IMG/VR virus record: IMGVR_UViG_3300036804_000034
Location: 1 to 25,611 of that record
From: a virus
DNA: 25,611 bases
Reading direction: 5' to 3' (one strand)
The translations under genes and the position numbers were made by a program. A model generated the notes under the pieces. That model was not told the DNA's origin, ran no database searches, and worked only from the letters and a program-made list of their open reading frames with translations. Shown here piece by piece: positions 13,855 to 21,800 of the stretch. Numbering within the stretch: position 1 is the first letter of the stretch; every line of letters starts with the position of its first letter.

Positions 13855-14592
13855 TCAGAGGACGACGCCGACCGCGAACACGTTGCCCACTTCGATTGCC
13901 CCCGAGCCGTCGTTCTTGAAGTTCACAGCGACCGCCGGGTAAAGCAGCGTCTTTGGATCGGGTGTCACTTCCCAATTGGGCCAATCGGGAAAGTTTGCCG
14001 CGCCGCCGTCGAGGTTGTTGTCCACCGTATCCACCCGAAACATCGTCACGGTGCGCGCATCGCCGGGACCGAGTGTTTCGGAAGCGATCTGAGATTCCCA
14101 CACGCCGAGGTCATGCGCGTACCCGAGATATGGAAAAATTGGTCTGGACGGGCCGTTCACGTTGACTACGCCCAACCCCACCGCGAAGCTGGCTTTGGTG
14201 TTGCCGGGGTTGCGCACCAATATCTTCACCATGCTCAGATATTGAACCCGATTGACGCCCGAGGTCGGCGGTTGGATACGAATCGGTTCGTTGCCCTTGG
14301 CTTGTGATCCCGAGGGACCATAGCCGCCACCTTTCTGACCGTTCGGGACGCGATACCCTGGGGGCCAAGGACCGGGAGCGATGCACAGCACGTCATTAAA
14401 GTTGGGCGGGATGGTGCGAAAGTAATCCTGCGGGTCGAGGTATTCAGTTGCATAGCCCGCGTGTCCACTGATCGCCGGGAAAGACTGGCTAGCGCCTGAG
14501 TGACCTGAGAGCACATCGCCGCTACCACCACTTCCGCCGTTATCTGGAATCGTCGCGGTGCCGGTAACTGTGCCGGTGATTGGTACTTCCAT
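13855..14592 (-). CDS. Beta-rich protein, unknown, paired with the ATP-grasp gene
   Basis: The product is 245 residues. The second of two tandem ATGs (14592) is chosen because GAGGTGG directly abuts the first. The first 100 residues are Gly/Ser/Pro-rich and include GGSGGSGDVLSG. The C-terminal 130 residues look like a beta-sandwich (YLSMVKILVRNPGNTKASFA, VGLGVVNVNG, LLYPAVAVNFKNDGSG, AIEVGNVFAVGVVL). No family is recognised. The start overlaps the upstream stop, and the ATP-grasp start follows its own stop by 2 bases, so the two are coupled. It could be a virion surface protein and a possible substrate or partner of the ligase. That is speculation. Confidence 0.65.
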   Translation of the reverse strand: MEVPITGTVTGTATIPDNGGSGGSGDVLSGHSGASQSFPAISGHAGYATEYLDPQDYFRTIPPNFNDVLCIAPGPWPPGYRVPNGQKGGGYGPSGSQAKGNEPIRIQPPTSGVNRVQYLSMVKILVRNPGNTKASFAVGLGVVNVNGPSRPIFPYLGYAHDLGVWESQIASETLGPGDARTVTMFRVDTVDNNLDGGAANFPDWPNWEVTPDPKTLLYPAVAVNFKNDGSGAIEVGNVFAVGVVL

Positions 14593-14939
14593 CATCCACC
14601 TCGGGGCTTTTTCTGGCGGCCCGTTGAAGCCGCTTCTAGTGGTTGAACCTCAACTGGCGGCGGCTCCTCCACCGGGGGCGGCTCCTCGATTGGAGGTGGC
14701 TCCTCGGGTGGAGGCGTCTCCTCCACTATCGGTGGCGCATCCGCCGTGCTCGTCCAAATCGTATATCCGCAGTGCTCACAACTCACATGAAGATGTTCAG
14801 TGGGCGGACATCCCAAGCACAGCGAATTACGCCGAATCTCCGCTGTCCGTACGAACTGGTACACACTAAGCGTACCTGCTCCGCACTTCGGACAGGTAGT
14901 ATTGGGCTGGCTCTGGCCCGAGACCTCCACAGGGTTCAT
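14592..14939 (-). CDS. Zinc-ribbon protein with a Pro/Glu repeat tail
   Basis: The product is 115 residues, with AGGAGAGG before the ATG, which overlaps the upstream stop (ATGA). Residues 14-60 carry paired cysteines: Cys16/Cys19, Cys41/Cys44 and Cys54/Cys57, with nearby His49 and His51. This fits one or two zinc ribbons. Residues about 70-100 are a repeat of PPPxEE units, followed by a basic end (GRQKKPRGG). The repeat tail could be a rigid spacer or a protein-docking arm. It has no recognised family. It is one of three Cys-pair proteins between portal and ATP-grasp genes. Confidence 0.65.
   Translation of the reverse strand: MNPVEVSGQSQPNTTCPKCGAGTLSVYQFVRTAEIRRNSLCLGCPPTEHLHVSCEHCGYTIWTSTADAPPIVEETPPPEEPPPIEEPPPVEEPPPVEVQPLEAASTGRQKKPRGG
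14640..14735 (-). repeat. Tandem PPPxEE-coding repeats
   Basis: About four or five imperfect 18-base units within the zinc-ribbon gene encode PPPEE, PPPIEE, PPPVEE and PPPVE. Length variation in such a tract can arise by slippage. Confidence 0.6.
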
Positions 14940-15508
14940 GTGTCCTCTCCTGTCAGCATCCGCAAAGCATTAGCCAGTCCCGGTGTTTGCGGCGGTACGC
15001 CGACTGACGGTGGGCTGGCGAGGGACGACGATGGCGGCGGGACGTTAGCTAATCCTGGCGGCGGCTGTGGGCTAGTCGCGGAAGGACTTACCTGCTTGCT
15101 GCGGATTTCCTCGCCGTCTTCTGCCCGCGCCCAATTGGCGTGTTCGCCTGCGCAGTACCAACCGCGTGCGCCAAAGCGCATCTGGTATGCACCAGGCCGT
15201 CCGCACATGACGCAGGGGTTGAGCACTTTAGGGGGCGGTGGTGGGGCCGGGGAAGACGACCCCACCACCGTGTGAAGTGGTGACCCTTCCACTCCGTTCG
15301 CGAGCAGCAGTCGGCGTAACTCTTCAAGTTTGCCTGCGACTACCTGTAAGGTCGCGACCTTGATCGCTTCCATCCCGAGCGGGCCGAGTACCTCGGCGTG
15401 CTTGCGAATGATTTTGCCCTTGCGCTCGACCTCGGCCTGCAACTTGGGCGGCGCCAGGCTCTTAATTCTTCGTTTCGGCTTTTCCGTTATGATCGCTGGT
15501 TCGCTCAT
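14936..15508 (-). CDS. Zinc-finger protein with Pro/Ser-rich arms
   Basis: The product is 190 residues. The N-terminal 70 residues are helical and basic (EKPKRRIKSLAPPKLQAEVE, then a Leu-rich helix VVAGKLEELRRLLL). A Pro-rich linker leads to a CxxC...CxxxH site at Cys99, Cys102, Cys119 and His123 (within NPCVMCGRPGAYQMRFGARG and WYCAGEH). The rest is Pro/Ser/Gly-rich. The start at 15508 lies 47 bases inside the preceding gene with a poorly spaced GGAAG, so a later start (for example the ATG at 15373) cannot be excluded. Its role is unknown; metal binding is inferred from the Cys/His pattern. Confidence 0.6.
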   Translation of the reverse strand: MSEPAIITEKPKRRIKSLAPPKLQAEVERKGKIIRKHAEVLGPLGMEAIKVATLQVVAGKLEELRRLLLANGVEGSPLHTVVGSSSPAPPPPPKVLNPCVMCGRPGAYQMRFGARGWYCAGEHANWARAEDGEEIRSKQVSPSATSPQPPPGLANVPPPSSSLASPPSVGVPPQTPGLANALRMLTGEDT

Positions 15509-15962
15509 CTTCCGTAGACCAGTGCAAGGACCATTGTCCTTGGTGTTCGACTACTTTCTGCGTGGTCCGCACGATCTCATCGCCGAGCGCCTCGCCCAAT
15601 ATCTCGCGCGCTTCCTTAAGGTCGGTGTCCGTCCACGAAACCAGCGCCAGTAGCGCTTCGCGCGCGGTGCCCCACTCGCCCTCGCCGATCTCTTCCAGGA
15701 TAGTCACCTGGCTGTGCCAGTTAGGGGCGCGCCCCTTCTCGGCTCGGTAGCTAATCTCGACGTAGTATTTGCCCCACTTGAAGGTGTAGTCACCCATTAT
15801 CTCCTTGACATAATCAAGGTAGGAGAGCGTGAGCGCCTCCTGGGGGTGCTCCAGCAGGTAGAGCCGATAGCCCTCCGCCCCGATGAGCCACGGCACTATC
15901 GGCACCATGCGGGCGTAGGCCCTATGCGCTGCGCAAATCTCTTTCAGCTCGTCGGTACTCAT
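15462..15962 (-). CDS. Unrecognised 166-residue acidic protein
   Basis: The product begins MSTDELKEICAAHRAYARMV and continues with helical, aromatic-rich sequence (GAEGYRLYLLEHPQEALTLS; DYTFKWGKYYVEISYRAEKG) and a polar C-terminus. No motif is recognised. The ATG at 15960-15962 overlaps the upstream gene by 41 bases. An alternative in-frame ATG at 15908 avoids the overlap but has no ribosome binding site. Its end overlaps the next gene by 47 bases. These overlaps are longer than the 4-base overlaps used elsewhere in the window. Confidence 0.6.
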   Translation of the reverse strand: MSTDELKEICAAHRAYARMVPIVPWLIGAEGYRLYLLEHPQEALTLSYLDYVKEIMGDYTFKWGKYYVEISYRAEKGRAPNWHSQVTILEEIGEGEWGTAREALLALVSWTDTDLKEAREILGEALGDEIVRTTQKVVEHQGQWSLHWSTEDERTSDHNGKAETKN

Positions 15963-16134
15963 CAAACTTCTGCCGGTTTCGATACACGTGGTCGTAGAGC
16001 GCCAGGATCGTGAGGTCGTGGGTGCGTATCTGTTTAAGCCCGCTCGCCGCCTCGCCTTCGATTTCGTTCCACGGGTCTTGGACCCAAAACTCCATGCAAC
16101 CGCAGTAAGCCCGAGGTGAGTCCCATGAACTCAT
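15922..16134 (-). CDS. Unrecognised 70-residue protein
   Basis: The ATG at 16132-16134 overlaps the upstream stop (ATGA), which fixes the start better than the open frame up to 16287. The sequence begins MSSWDSPRAYCGCMEFWVQD and is followed by an amphipathic, charged helix (LYDHVYRNRQKFDEYRRAER). A CGC pair is the only notable motif. It belongs to the tightly packed cluster after the portal. No function is assigned. Confidence 0.6.
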   Translation of the reverse strand: MSSWDSPRAYCGCMEFWVQDPWNEIEGEAASGLKQIRTHDLTILALYDHVYRNRQKFDEYRRAERDLRSA

Positions 16135-16478
16135 CGGGTCTTTATCGGAATTGGCATCCCGGCAAAGGGATTGAGTATCCGTCCCCCGCGCTGGCGAATC
16201 TGCCCCACCTCCAGCTCGGCCATCTCGCGGCGCAGCAAATACCCGCAGTCCTCGCAGAGGTCGTGCTTCTCGGGTAGGCGGCCCCAAGTCTCGCCGTTAC
16301 AGTTGCGGCAGCGGTATTGCTGCCAGGGCAGCTCCTTATCCTCCAGCTCCCAATCCTCGGCCTTGCGCGCGAACCAGGGCGGTTGCGGCACCACCGGGGT
16401 CTCGACTGGATTCTCAATCGTCTCGGTCAGGGTGAGCACTTCCTCCTGACCTGTGATTATTTTCTTCTTGTTGCTCAT
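16131..16478 (-). CDS. Zinc-ribbon protein, 115 residues
   Basis: The product has a Lys/Thr/Glu-rich N-terminus (MSNKKKIITGQ) and a WFARKAEDWELEDKELPW segment. A clear two-knuckle ribbon follows with Cys57/Cys60 (CRNC) and Cys75/Cys78 (CEDC), then a charged helix. Such a ribbon binds one zinc and is found in many DNA-, RNA- and protein-binding proteins. There is no visible ribosome binding site, but a hairpin (16492-16510) lies 14 bases upstream of the start. It is the first of the Cys-pair proteins after the portal. Confidence 0.65.
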   Translation of the reverse strand: MSNKKKIITGQEEVLTLTETIENPVETPVVPQPPWFARKAEDWELEDKELPWQQYRCRNCNGETWGRLPEKHDLCEDCGYLLRREMAELEVGQIRQRGGRILNPFAGMPIPIKTR

Positions 16479-16491
16479 CGTTTTTCAAAGC

Positions 16492-16510
16492 GCGCAGGAT
16501 TTCGCTGCGC
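16492..16510 (-). other. Hairpin between two small genes
   Basis: GCGCAG (16492-16497 on the plus strand is GCGCAG, pairing with CTGCGC at 16505-16510) forms a 6-pair stem with a 7-base loop. On the minus strand it is followed by GCTTTGAAAAA, a poor T-tract. It may be a weak terminator or leader hairpin. The stem sequence is the same as at 12499-12515. Confidence 0.4.
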
Positions 16511-16511
16511 A

Positions 16512-16685
16512 TTAAATGTTGCCTGGCGTTGAGGTTGGCTTGGGTGTTTTGTGCCGGTGATGATGGTGATGATGCGTGCTACTCGACGGCGTGGGTTGCG
16601 GTGTTGCTTGGGTTCCCGTGTTGGTTTGCGCAAGCGCCACGCCGCCGAATAGCAATATCACTACGATAGTCAGTGCTTTAATCAT
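16512..16685 (-). CDS. Exported His/Pro/Thr-rich mini-protein
   Basis: This 57-residue ORF starts at the ATG that overlaps the portal stop (ATGA), with AAGGG a few bases before. Residues 1-20 are a clean signal peptide (MIKALTIVVILLFGGVALAQ, cleavage near ALA/Q). The mature peptide is TNTGTQATPQPTPSSST, then a natural run of six His followed by RHK, then a Lys/Pro/Thr end. The His run could bind Zn, Ni or Cu in the periplasm or on the surface. The design is like the exported Pro/Thr-rich protein at 5569-5847. It has no recognised family. Confidence 0.65.
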   Translation of the reverse strand: MIKALTIVVILLFGGVALAQTNTGTQATPQPTPSSSTHHHHHHRHKTPKPTSTPGNI

Positions 16686-18871
16686 TGCTGCCCTTGTGGT
16701 GGTGGTCCTTGGGGAGGAAATCCTTGTTGCGGTCCCTGGGGTGATCCCTGTTGCGGCATCTGCGGAAATGGCATCTGGTCCTGCGGCTGACTGGTATTAC
16801 CAAGCAGCATACGGATCATTTGCATGGGATCAACCGGCGGATTGTGACGAGCATTCTCGTCCTGCTGGTGCGAGCGGGCCTGGTTGAACGAATCCATCGC
16901 CAGCTCGGCGATCTTGAACTTCTGCTCCTGGTCGATCGCGCGGGCCTGCGCCAAGGCGCGCTGCCCTTCCGCCGACATCTTCTGGATCTTGGCCTGCTGC
17001 TCCTGCGGGTCAACTTGCTTGCCACGGCCTTTCTGCGGCGGATTCGGCCCCTGCTGTTGCCCCATCTGCTGGAGCTTGGCAACCAGCTGCGCCGGAAGCG
17101 GCGAGAACTTGAGCGCTTCAAGCAGGAAGCTGCCAAACCCGAACCGCAGCAAACTCGGGATAATCGGCTGGAGGTCGTTCCACACCTGTGCCTTCAGGTT
17201 CGGGTTGTGCTTAACCGACTCATCCAGCACCAGGTCGTAGTCGAGCGGCAGGCCCTTCTTGAACAGCGGGATCGCCTGAGCATTGGCTTCGCCGCCGACT
17301 CTGATGAGCTGGCCCTGCGTCCAGAACTCGCGGATGAACTCCAACATGACGCGCGCTTCGTTACGGGTGTGACGCGCGACCGCATCGAAGAACCAGCCGA
17401 TGATCGCCATCCCGCCCTGGACTCGCGACTGCGCAGTCGGTGAGGGGGTCTGGCCCTGCGCCATGCCGATGATTTCGTCGTTGATGCCCGAGGTGTAGGC
17501 AATCGCCTTGTAGGACTCGGTGAAGAACAATTGCAGATCGGTGGAAACCGTCTGCGTCTGGCGCTGGACGATCTTCTGCGCGCCGCCCGCGTTAAGCTCG
17601 ATGAAGGCATCGGGCCTGCTCCACTGCTCCTTGGCATTGATCGGGTCCACGAACGCATCGGACTCATACATGACCCCGCCCTTGGCATTGGTCAGCATGA
17701 AGGTCAGCGATGAGGACATGGATTTGTTCATAGTGCGCTGCGGGTCCATCATCGGTCTGACAAACCCGTACCAGTGCTTGGCCGAGGAGTTCCAAATGCC
17801 AGTCATGCAGAGCAGCGAGAAAAAGCTGCCGGGGAGCTGGATGGGTTCCTCCAGGACCACCCCACGTGCCACAAACGCCTGCTTGTAGACCGGGCGGAGC
17901 TGGCGCACCGCCGGGGGCGCGGGCTTGCCGATGAGCCGCATCTTCAAGACCAGGCGCTTCCACGAGTCCTCATCGAGATTAGTCAGTTCCTGCGGATTGG
18001 TCGGGTCGAGGAAGCGATAGACCGGCACCATGTCACGCCACTGGTACTGGATAACCGGAATCGATTTCAGATTCTGCGTAGCCTGGCCGACTTGTGGATT
18101 AGCCTGTTCGTTCTGGCGGCTATAGTAAGGCGTCACCAGTTCGTAGCGGCCCACCCGGCGCTCTTCCCAATCATCCGGCGCGGCAGCATCGACCTTGGCC
18201 AGAATCTCCTCACCCCACAGCTTCTTAAAGGTGCGCCGTCCGATGGGACGCTGCCGGGCGCGCCACTCCGAATCCTCCAGGCACTCTTTGATGCAGTTGT
18301 GGTCCCACCACATCTCGCGCCAGGGGAGACATTCCAGGATCACCCGCCCATCGATGTCATGTTCGTAATCGGTGCGGACCTCCACCCAGCCCATCCCACC
18401 AATCGCCATATCGAGCGCGGCGCGCGAGCGTTCATCGTCGCCATTGCATAGTTCGATGGCGGCCACGCGGGATTCAGTGGCCAAGTCGCCGGTCATATCA
18501 TTTTGCAGCTTGGAGTCGAGCGCGCGGGTAACAACGCGCACATCCATGCGGTTGAGCCGCTCCAGGCCGGAGATGGCGTCGAGAGTCGGCTTGATGCGAT
18601 TGAACACCACCGCCGGGCGCTTAAGCTGCTCCATTTTCAGGCGATCGAGTTCTTCCCACTGGTCGCCGTTGTAGAACTTGAACGCCACTTCCGCCTCTTC
18701 GCGGTAAGCGTTCACCATTCCGGCGGCGTCGCTTATGTCGCGGTGAATCTTGAGCGCCAGCTCCTCCATCTCGTCGGACTGGTCTACGAACAGCGTGCGC
18801 TCGTCCGTATCCCGATCCGACTGCTGGCCGATCAGATTTAAGTTGAAGCCCGCTGTAGGTCCGATCGCCAT
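16682..18871 (-). CDS. Portal protein, P22 gp1-like
   Basis: The product is 729 residues, the usual size for P22-type portals, which form the dodecameric DNA gate at one head vertex. Recognisable segments are AFKFYNGDQWEELDRLKMEQ (61-82 region), RPAVVFNRIKPTLDAISGLE, and NRMDVRVVTR. Then come GGMGWVEVRTDYEHDIDGRV, ECLPWREMWWDHN and SGINDEIIGMAQGQTPSPTA. The last 130 residues are helical, then Gln/Pro-rich and likely disordered (GSPQGPQQGFPPQGPPPQ). It starts directly after the stop of the 1194-residue gene (TAAATG) with little ribosome binding site, so it is probably coupled. No terminase is next to it in this window. Confidence 0.85.
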   Translation of the reverse strand: MAIGPTAGFNLNLIGQQSDRDTDERTLFVDQSDEMEELALKIHRDISDAAGMVNAYREEAEVAFKFYNGDQWEELDRLKMEQLKRPAVVFNRIKPTLDAISGLERLNRMDVRVVTRALDSKLQNDMTGDLATESRVAAIELCNGDDERSRAALDMAIGGMGWVEVRTDYEHDIDGRVILECLPWREMWWDHNCIKECLEDSEWRARQRPIGRRTFKKLWGEEILAKVDAAAPDDWEERRVGRYELVTPYYSRQNEQANPQVGQATQNLKSIPVIQYQWRDMVPVYRFLDPTNPQELTNLDEDSWKRLVLKMRLIGKPAPPAVRQLRPVYKQAFVARGVVLEEPIQLPGSFFSLLCMTGIWNSSAKHWYGFVRPMMDPQRTMNKSMSSSLTFMLTNAKGGVMYESDAFVDPINAKEQWSRPDAFIELNAGGAQKIVQRQTQTVSTDLQLFFTESYKAIAYTSGINDEIIGMAQGQTPSPTAQSRVQGGMAIIGWFFDAVARHTRNEARVMLEFIREFWTQGQLIRVGGEANAQAIPLFKKGLPLDYDLVLDESVKHNPNLKAQVWNDLQPIIPSLLRFGFGSFLLEALKFSPLPAQLVAKLQQMGQQQGPNPPQKGRGKQVDPQEQQAKIQKMSAEGQRALAQARAIDQEQKFKIAELAMDSFNQARSHQQDENARHNPPVDPMQMIRMLLGNTSQPQDQMPFPQMPQQGSPQGPQQGFPPQGPPPQGQQ

Positions 18872-21800
18872 TTACCCAATCATCGGTTGCAGCCACTCAC
18901 GATCCTGCGAGCTGGCCATGGCGAGAAGATGTTGGCGATCGCTGGGCGACATGAAACGCAACATCCCGCGCGCGTTGATCTGATTCATCTGCGCCAGCAT
19001 ATTTTTGATCGCGGGCTGCGAGAGCTGCCCGGTGCGCAGCTGGCTACTGACATCCGGCGTGCCGCCTTTGCGCACGTCGCGGCTCAAGTCCATTACCGCC
19101 TCAACCTTGTCGGGCGCCTTGTTGCTCGCGACCTCCTGAGCTTGCGCGCGTTCGATGGCAGCGGTGAGACCTCTTGAATTTGGTCTGCCGCGAAGCCGAC
19201 CGATCTCGTCAGAGAGACCCTCGAACCCTTCTCTAAGCGGTGACGGCAACATATCTGCCATACGTGGCGCTGGCGGTCCTGCTGGACCCGCGCCTGCTGG
19301 TCCAGCTGGTGCTGCCGGTCCCGGCATTGGCGTCGGTGTCGGTGCTGCCATAGGTGGCGGCGGTGGACCTCCAGCTCCAGGCGGTGGCGGCGGAGCTGGG
19401 CCGCCCGGCGGTGGTCCTGGTGGCGCGCCCCCTGGTGGCGGTCCACCCATGAAGCGTTGCATTTGCGGAGGTATCGGCCCTGGAGGCGCTGGCGGTCGCG
19501 GCGTAGTAGGTATTGGCGGCTGCTGAGTAATCGTCGGGGGCCGCTGCGTACTTGCCATCTTGTTCATCCAGTACCACTTGAACGCTTGCGCATTGATGGC
19601 CTTGCCCTTCTCCATCATTCGGGTACTGAATGGCTCTTGCAGGTTCTTCAGATAAGCCGCCGAGGTTTGCGGCTCTTCCAGCGCCCGCATAAAAGCCTGG
19701 CGCCGACCCTCCAGAGCATTAACCCCCGCCCCAACTCCGAGCATACCGGAGACGAATGGGGAGAGATGGCCCATCGCGGTGTAGACCAGGGATTGCAGCG
19801 CGTAGACCGGCCAGTAGTTGATCATGCGCCGAGTCAGCGGATCGGGATCTTTCACCCGTCCCGTCTGGAGCGCGAACTGCGCCGCCTCTTCGGGAGTCGT
19901 AGGCGTCTTCAGTGGAATGCGCTGGAGGGGCGTTTCCAGCGGCGCACCAAATTTCTTGCCGATTGCTTCGCGGCCCGCCTGCTGCGGCGAGGTCAGCTGC
20001 CTGGCGAACTCCTGGGCCGCCTGTTGTGGTGTCGTACCGAACAGCGCCTGTGCGCCGATTCGCGATTGCCGAATAGGATCGCCTGCGGCGGCGTCCATCG
20101 CCCGAATCGCCTGTTCACCTAGCGGACCCATCTGGCGGAGATCGCGGTAAGACATCTCCACCGCGCGGCGCGCGTCCTTAACCATCAACTCGCCCACGCC
20201 GTCCTTGAGCTGCCGGTTGTACTCCTGAGCCACCAAGGGGTTGCTTTGCAGCACCTGCTCCATGGTCAGCTCATTGGAAGTGATCTGCGCGTAGCCTTCG
20301 GGCGAGCCGAGCGGCGAATTGGGAAAGAGCGTAGACAGCACCTCGCGCTGACCTGGACCTACTATCCTGTTGACTGGATCGCCGTTGGCTATCCGGTTTT
20401 GCACCCACTGACTATAGAGATCGCGCATGGTGGTGCGCTGGCCAGTGTCGGCGCCACGATACCAGGCGTTGAAACGATCGTTCTCTCCGGTGGGACCGCG
20501 ATAGTTGAAGAACTCATCGCCTATTTTGTTGACATCGCCGGTTGCGATAGTGGACTGGAGCTGGGAAGGGAACAGCTGGCCGCGAAAAACCCGATAGCGA
20601 CTGTATAAGTCCTTGAGTTCGGGAACCTTGGCCGCGCCCCACCGCTCTATCACCTGGTCAACGCCATTCGCCACGCTCTTGGCCGCGTTGTAGTTGGTGC
20701 CGTCACGGGCGCTGCGCATCGCGGTCTTGGCGGCTTTCTGGAGCGCGATATATTCCTCGACCGTGGCCGGTGGCCGCGCGCCTTCGCCTTCCGCTGCCCC
20801 TGGTGCTCCCGCAGGCGGAGCCTTGATCAGGCCCTGGTCAAGCATGGACTGCGCTAGCTGCGTCTGCTGCTCGGGAGGAAGCCGATCGAAGCCATCGATC
20901 ATCCCTCCCGCCTGCTTAAGAAGTTCCGGCGTTAGCCCCCCTGGCGGGGCGCTAGGCGGCGCACCTGCTGCGGGAATCCGCATCAGGTCTTTCGCTCGCG
21001 CGAACAGGCCCTTGCTGGTGTTGTTGAAGTTGAGTCCGAGGTTGGCCTCCTCGTTCTCCACGATTCCCCTAAGCGGATTGATGGTGTGTTCCTGGCCTGG
21101 CTCGGCCTCGATGGGCAAATCGACCGGCGCTTTGAGCAGAGCCTTGCCGCCGAGCAGGCGATCGCGCTCGTCCACCCACTTATCCATCGCGTCGCCGATG
21201 GGCGCGTTGATGTCGTTATGAATTTTCGAGGCGTAATCGGCCTGCGTTTGACTCGCCATCGCCGTGCGATCGAGTGGATCGCTAACCCCGAGACGCTCGC
21301 GCTGCGGACCCTGATAGCCGAGCGCCTCGGTCATCATCGCGTTCTGCGCTGCCGGGGTGTGCTCCTTGGCGAGCTGCTGCTGGAGCTTGGCGACGTTCTC
21401 AGCGCTTACATCGGTCATCGCCTGGTGATCGCGTTGAAACTGATTCTGTACCTGAGTGTACTTTTCCAGCGCCTGCTGGTGCGCCTCGATGTTTTTCTGT
21501 TCTTGCTCCCTGCTGGCCGCTAGGCTGGCCTCGCGTGCAGTGGTTTCAGCTTCGGTGGCGGCTTCCTTGAGTCGGCCTCGGCCTTCGGCGAGATCCTGAT
21601 ATTTCTGTTGGACAGCGCCCATGCCCAATCCGGCGCCTAGCGCTACGCCAGTACCGGCCATCGCGCCCAAGACCGGATGACCGGCCTCCGTCAATTTGCG
21701 ATCGGCCAGCTCGCCCAACTTGTTCTGAACCTGAAACTGGGCCTGGGTTTTGAGTACGTCCGCTGCAATCGGCAGCAACTTCCCTGTCGCGAACACCTCG

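Noticed and set aside
12785-14307. Overlapping plus-strand ORFs (247 and 274 residues) opposite the ATP-grasp gene
   Set aside because: They are antisense shadows, Arg-rich with no domain pattern. The opposite strand has clear ATP-grasp motifs.
14640-14735. CRISPR-like array from regular 18-base units
   Set aside because: The units are contiguous, imperfect and in frame, encoding PPPxEE. There are no spacers.
16751-18451. Plus-strand ORFs of 230 and 225 residues opposite the portal gene
   Set aside because: They are mirror frames of a well-supported portal gene, with no ribosome binding site or recognisable sequence.
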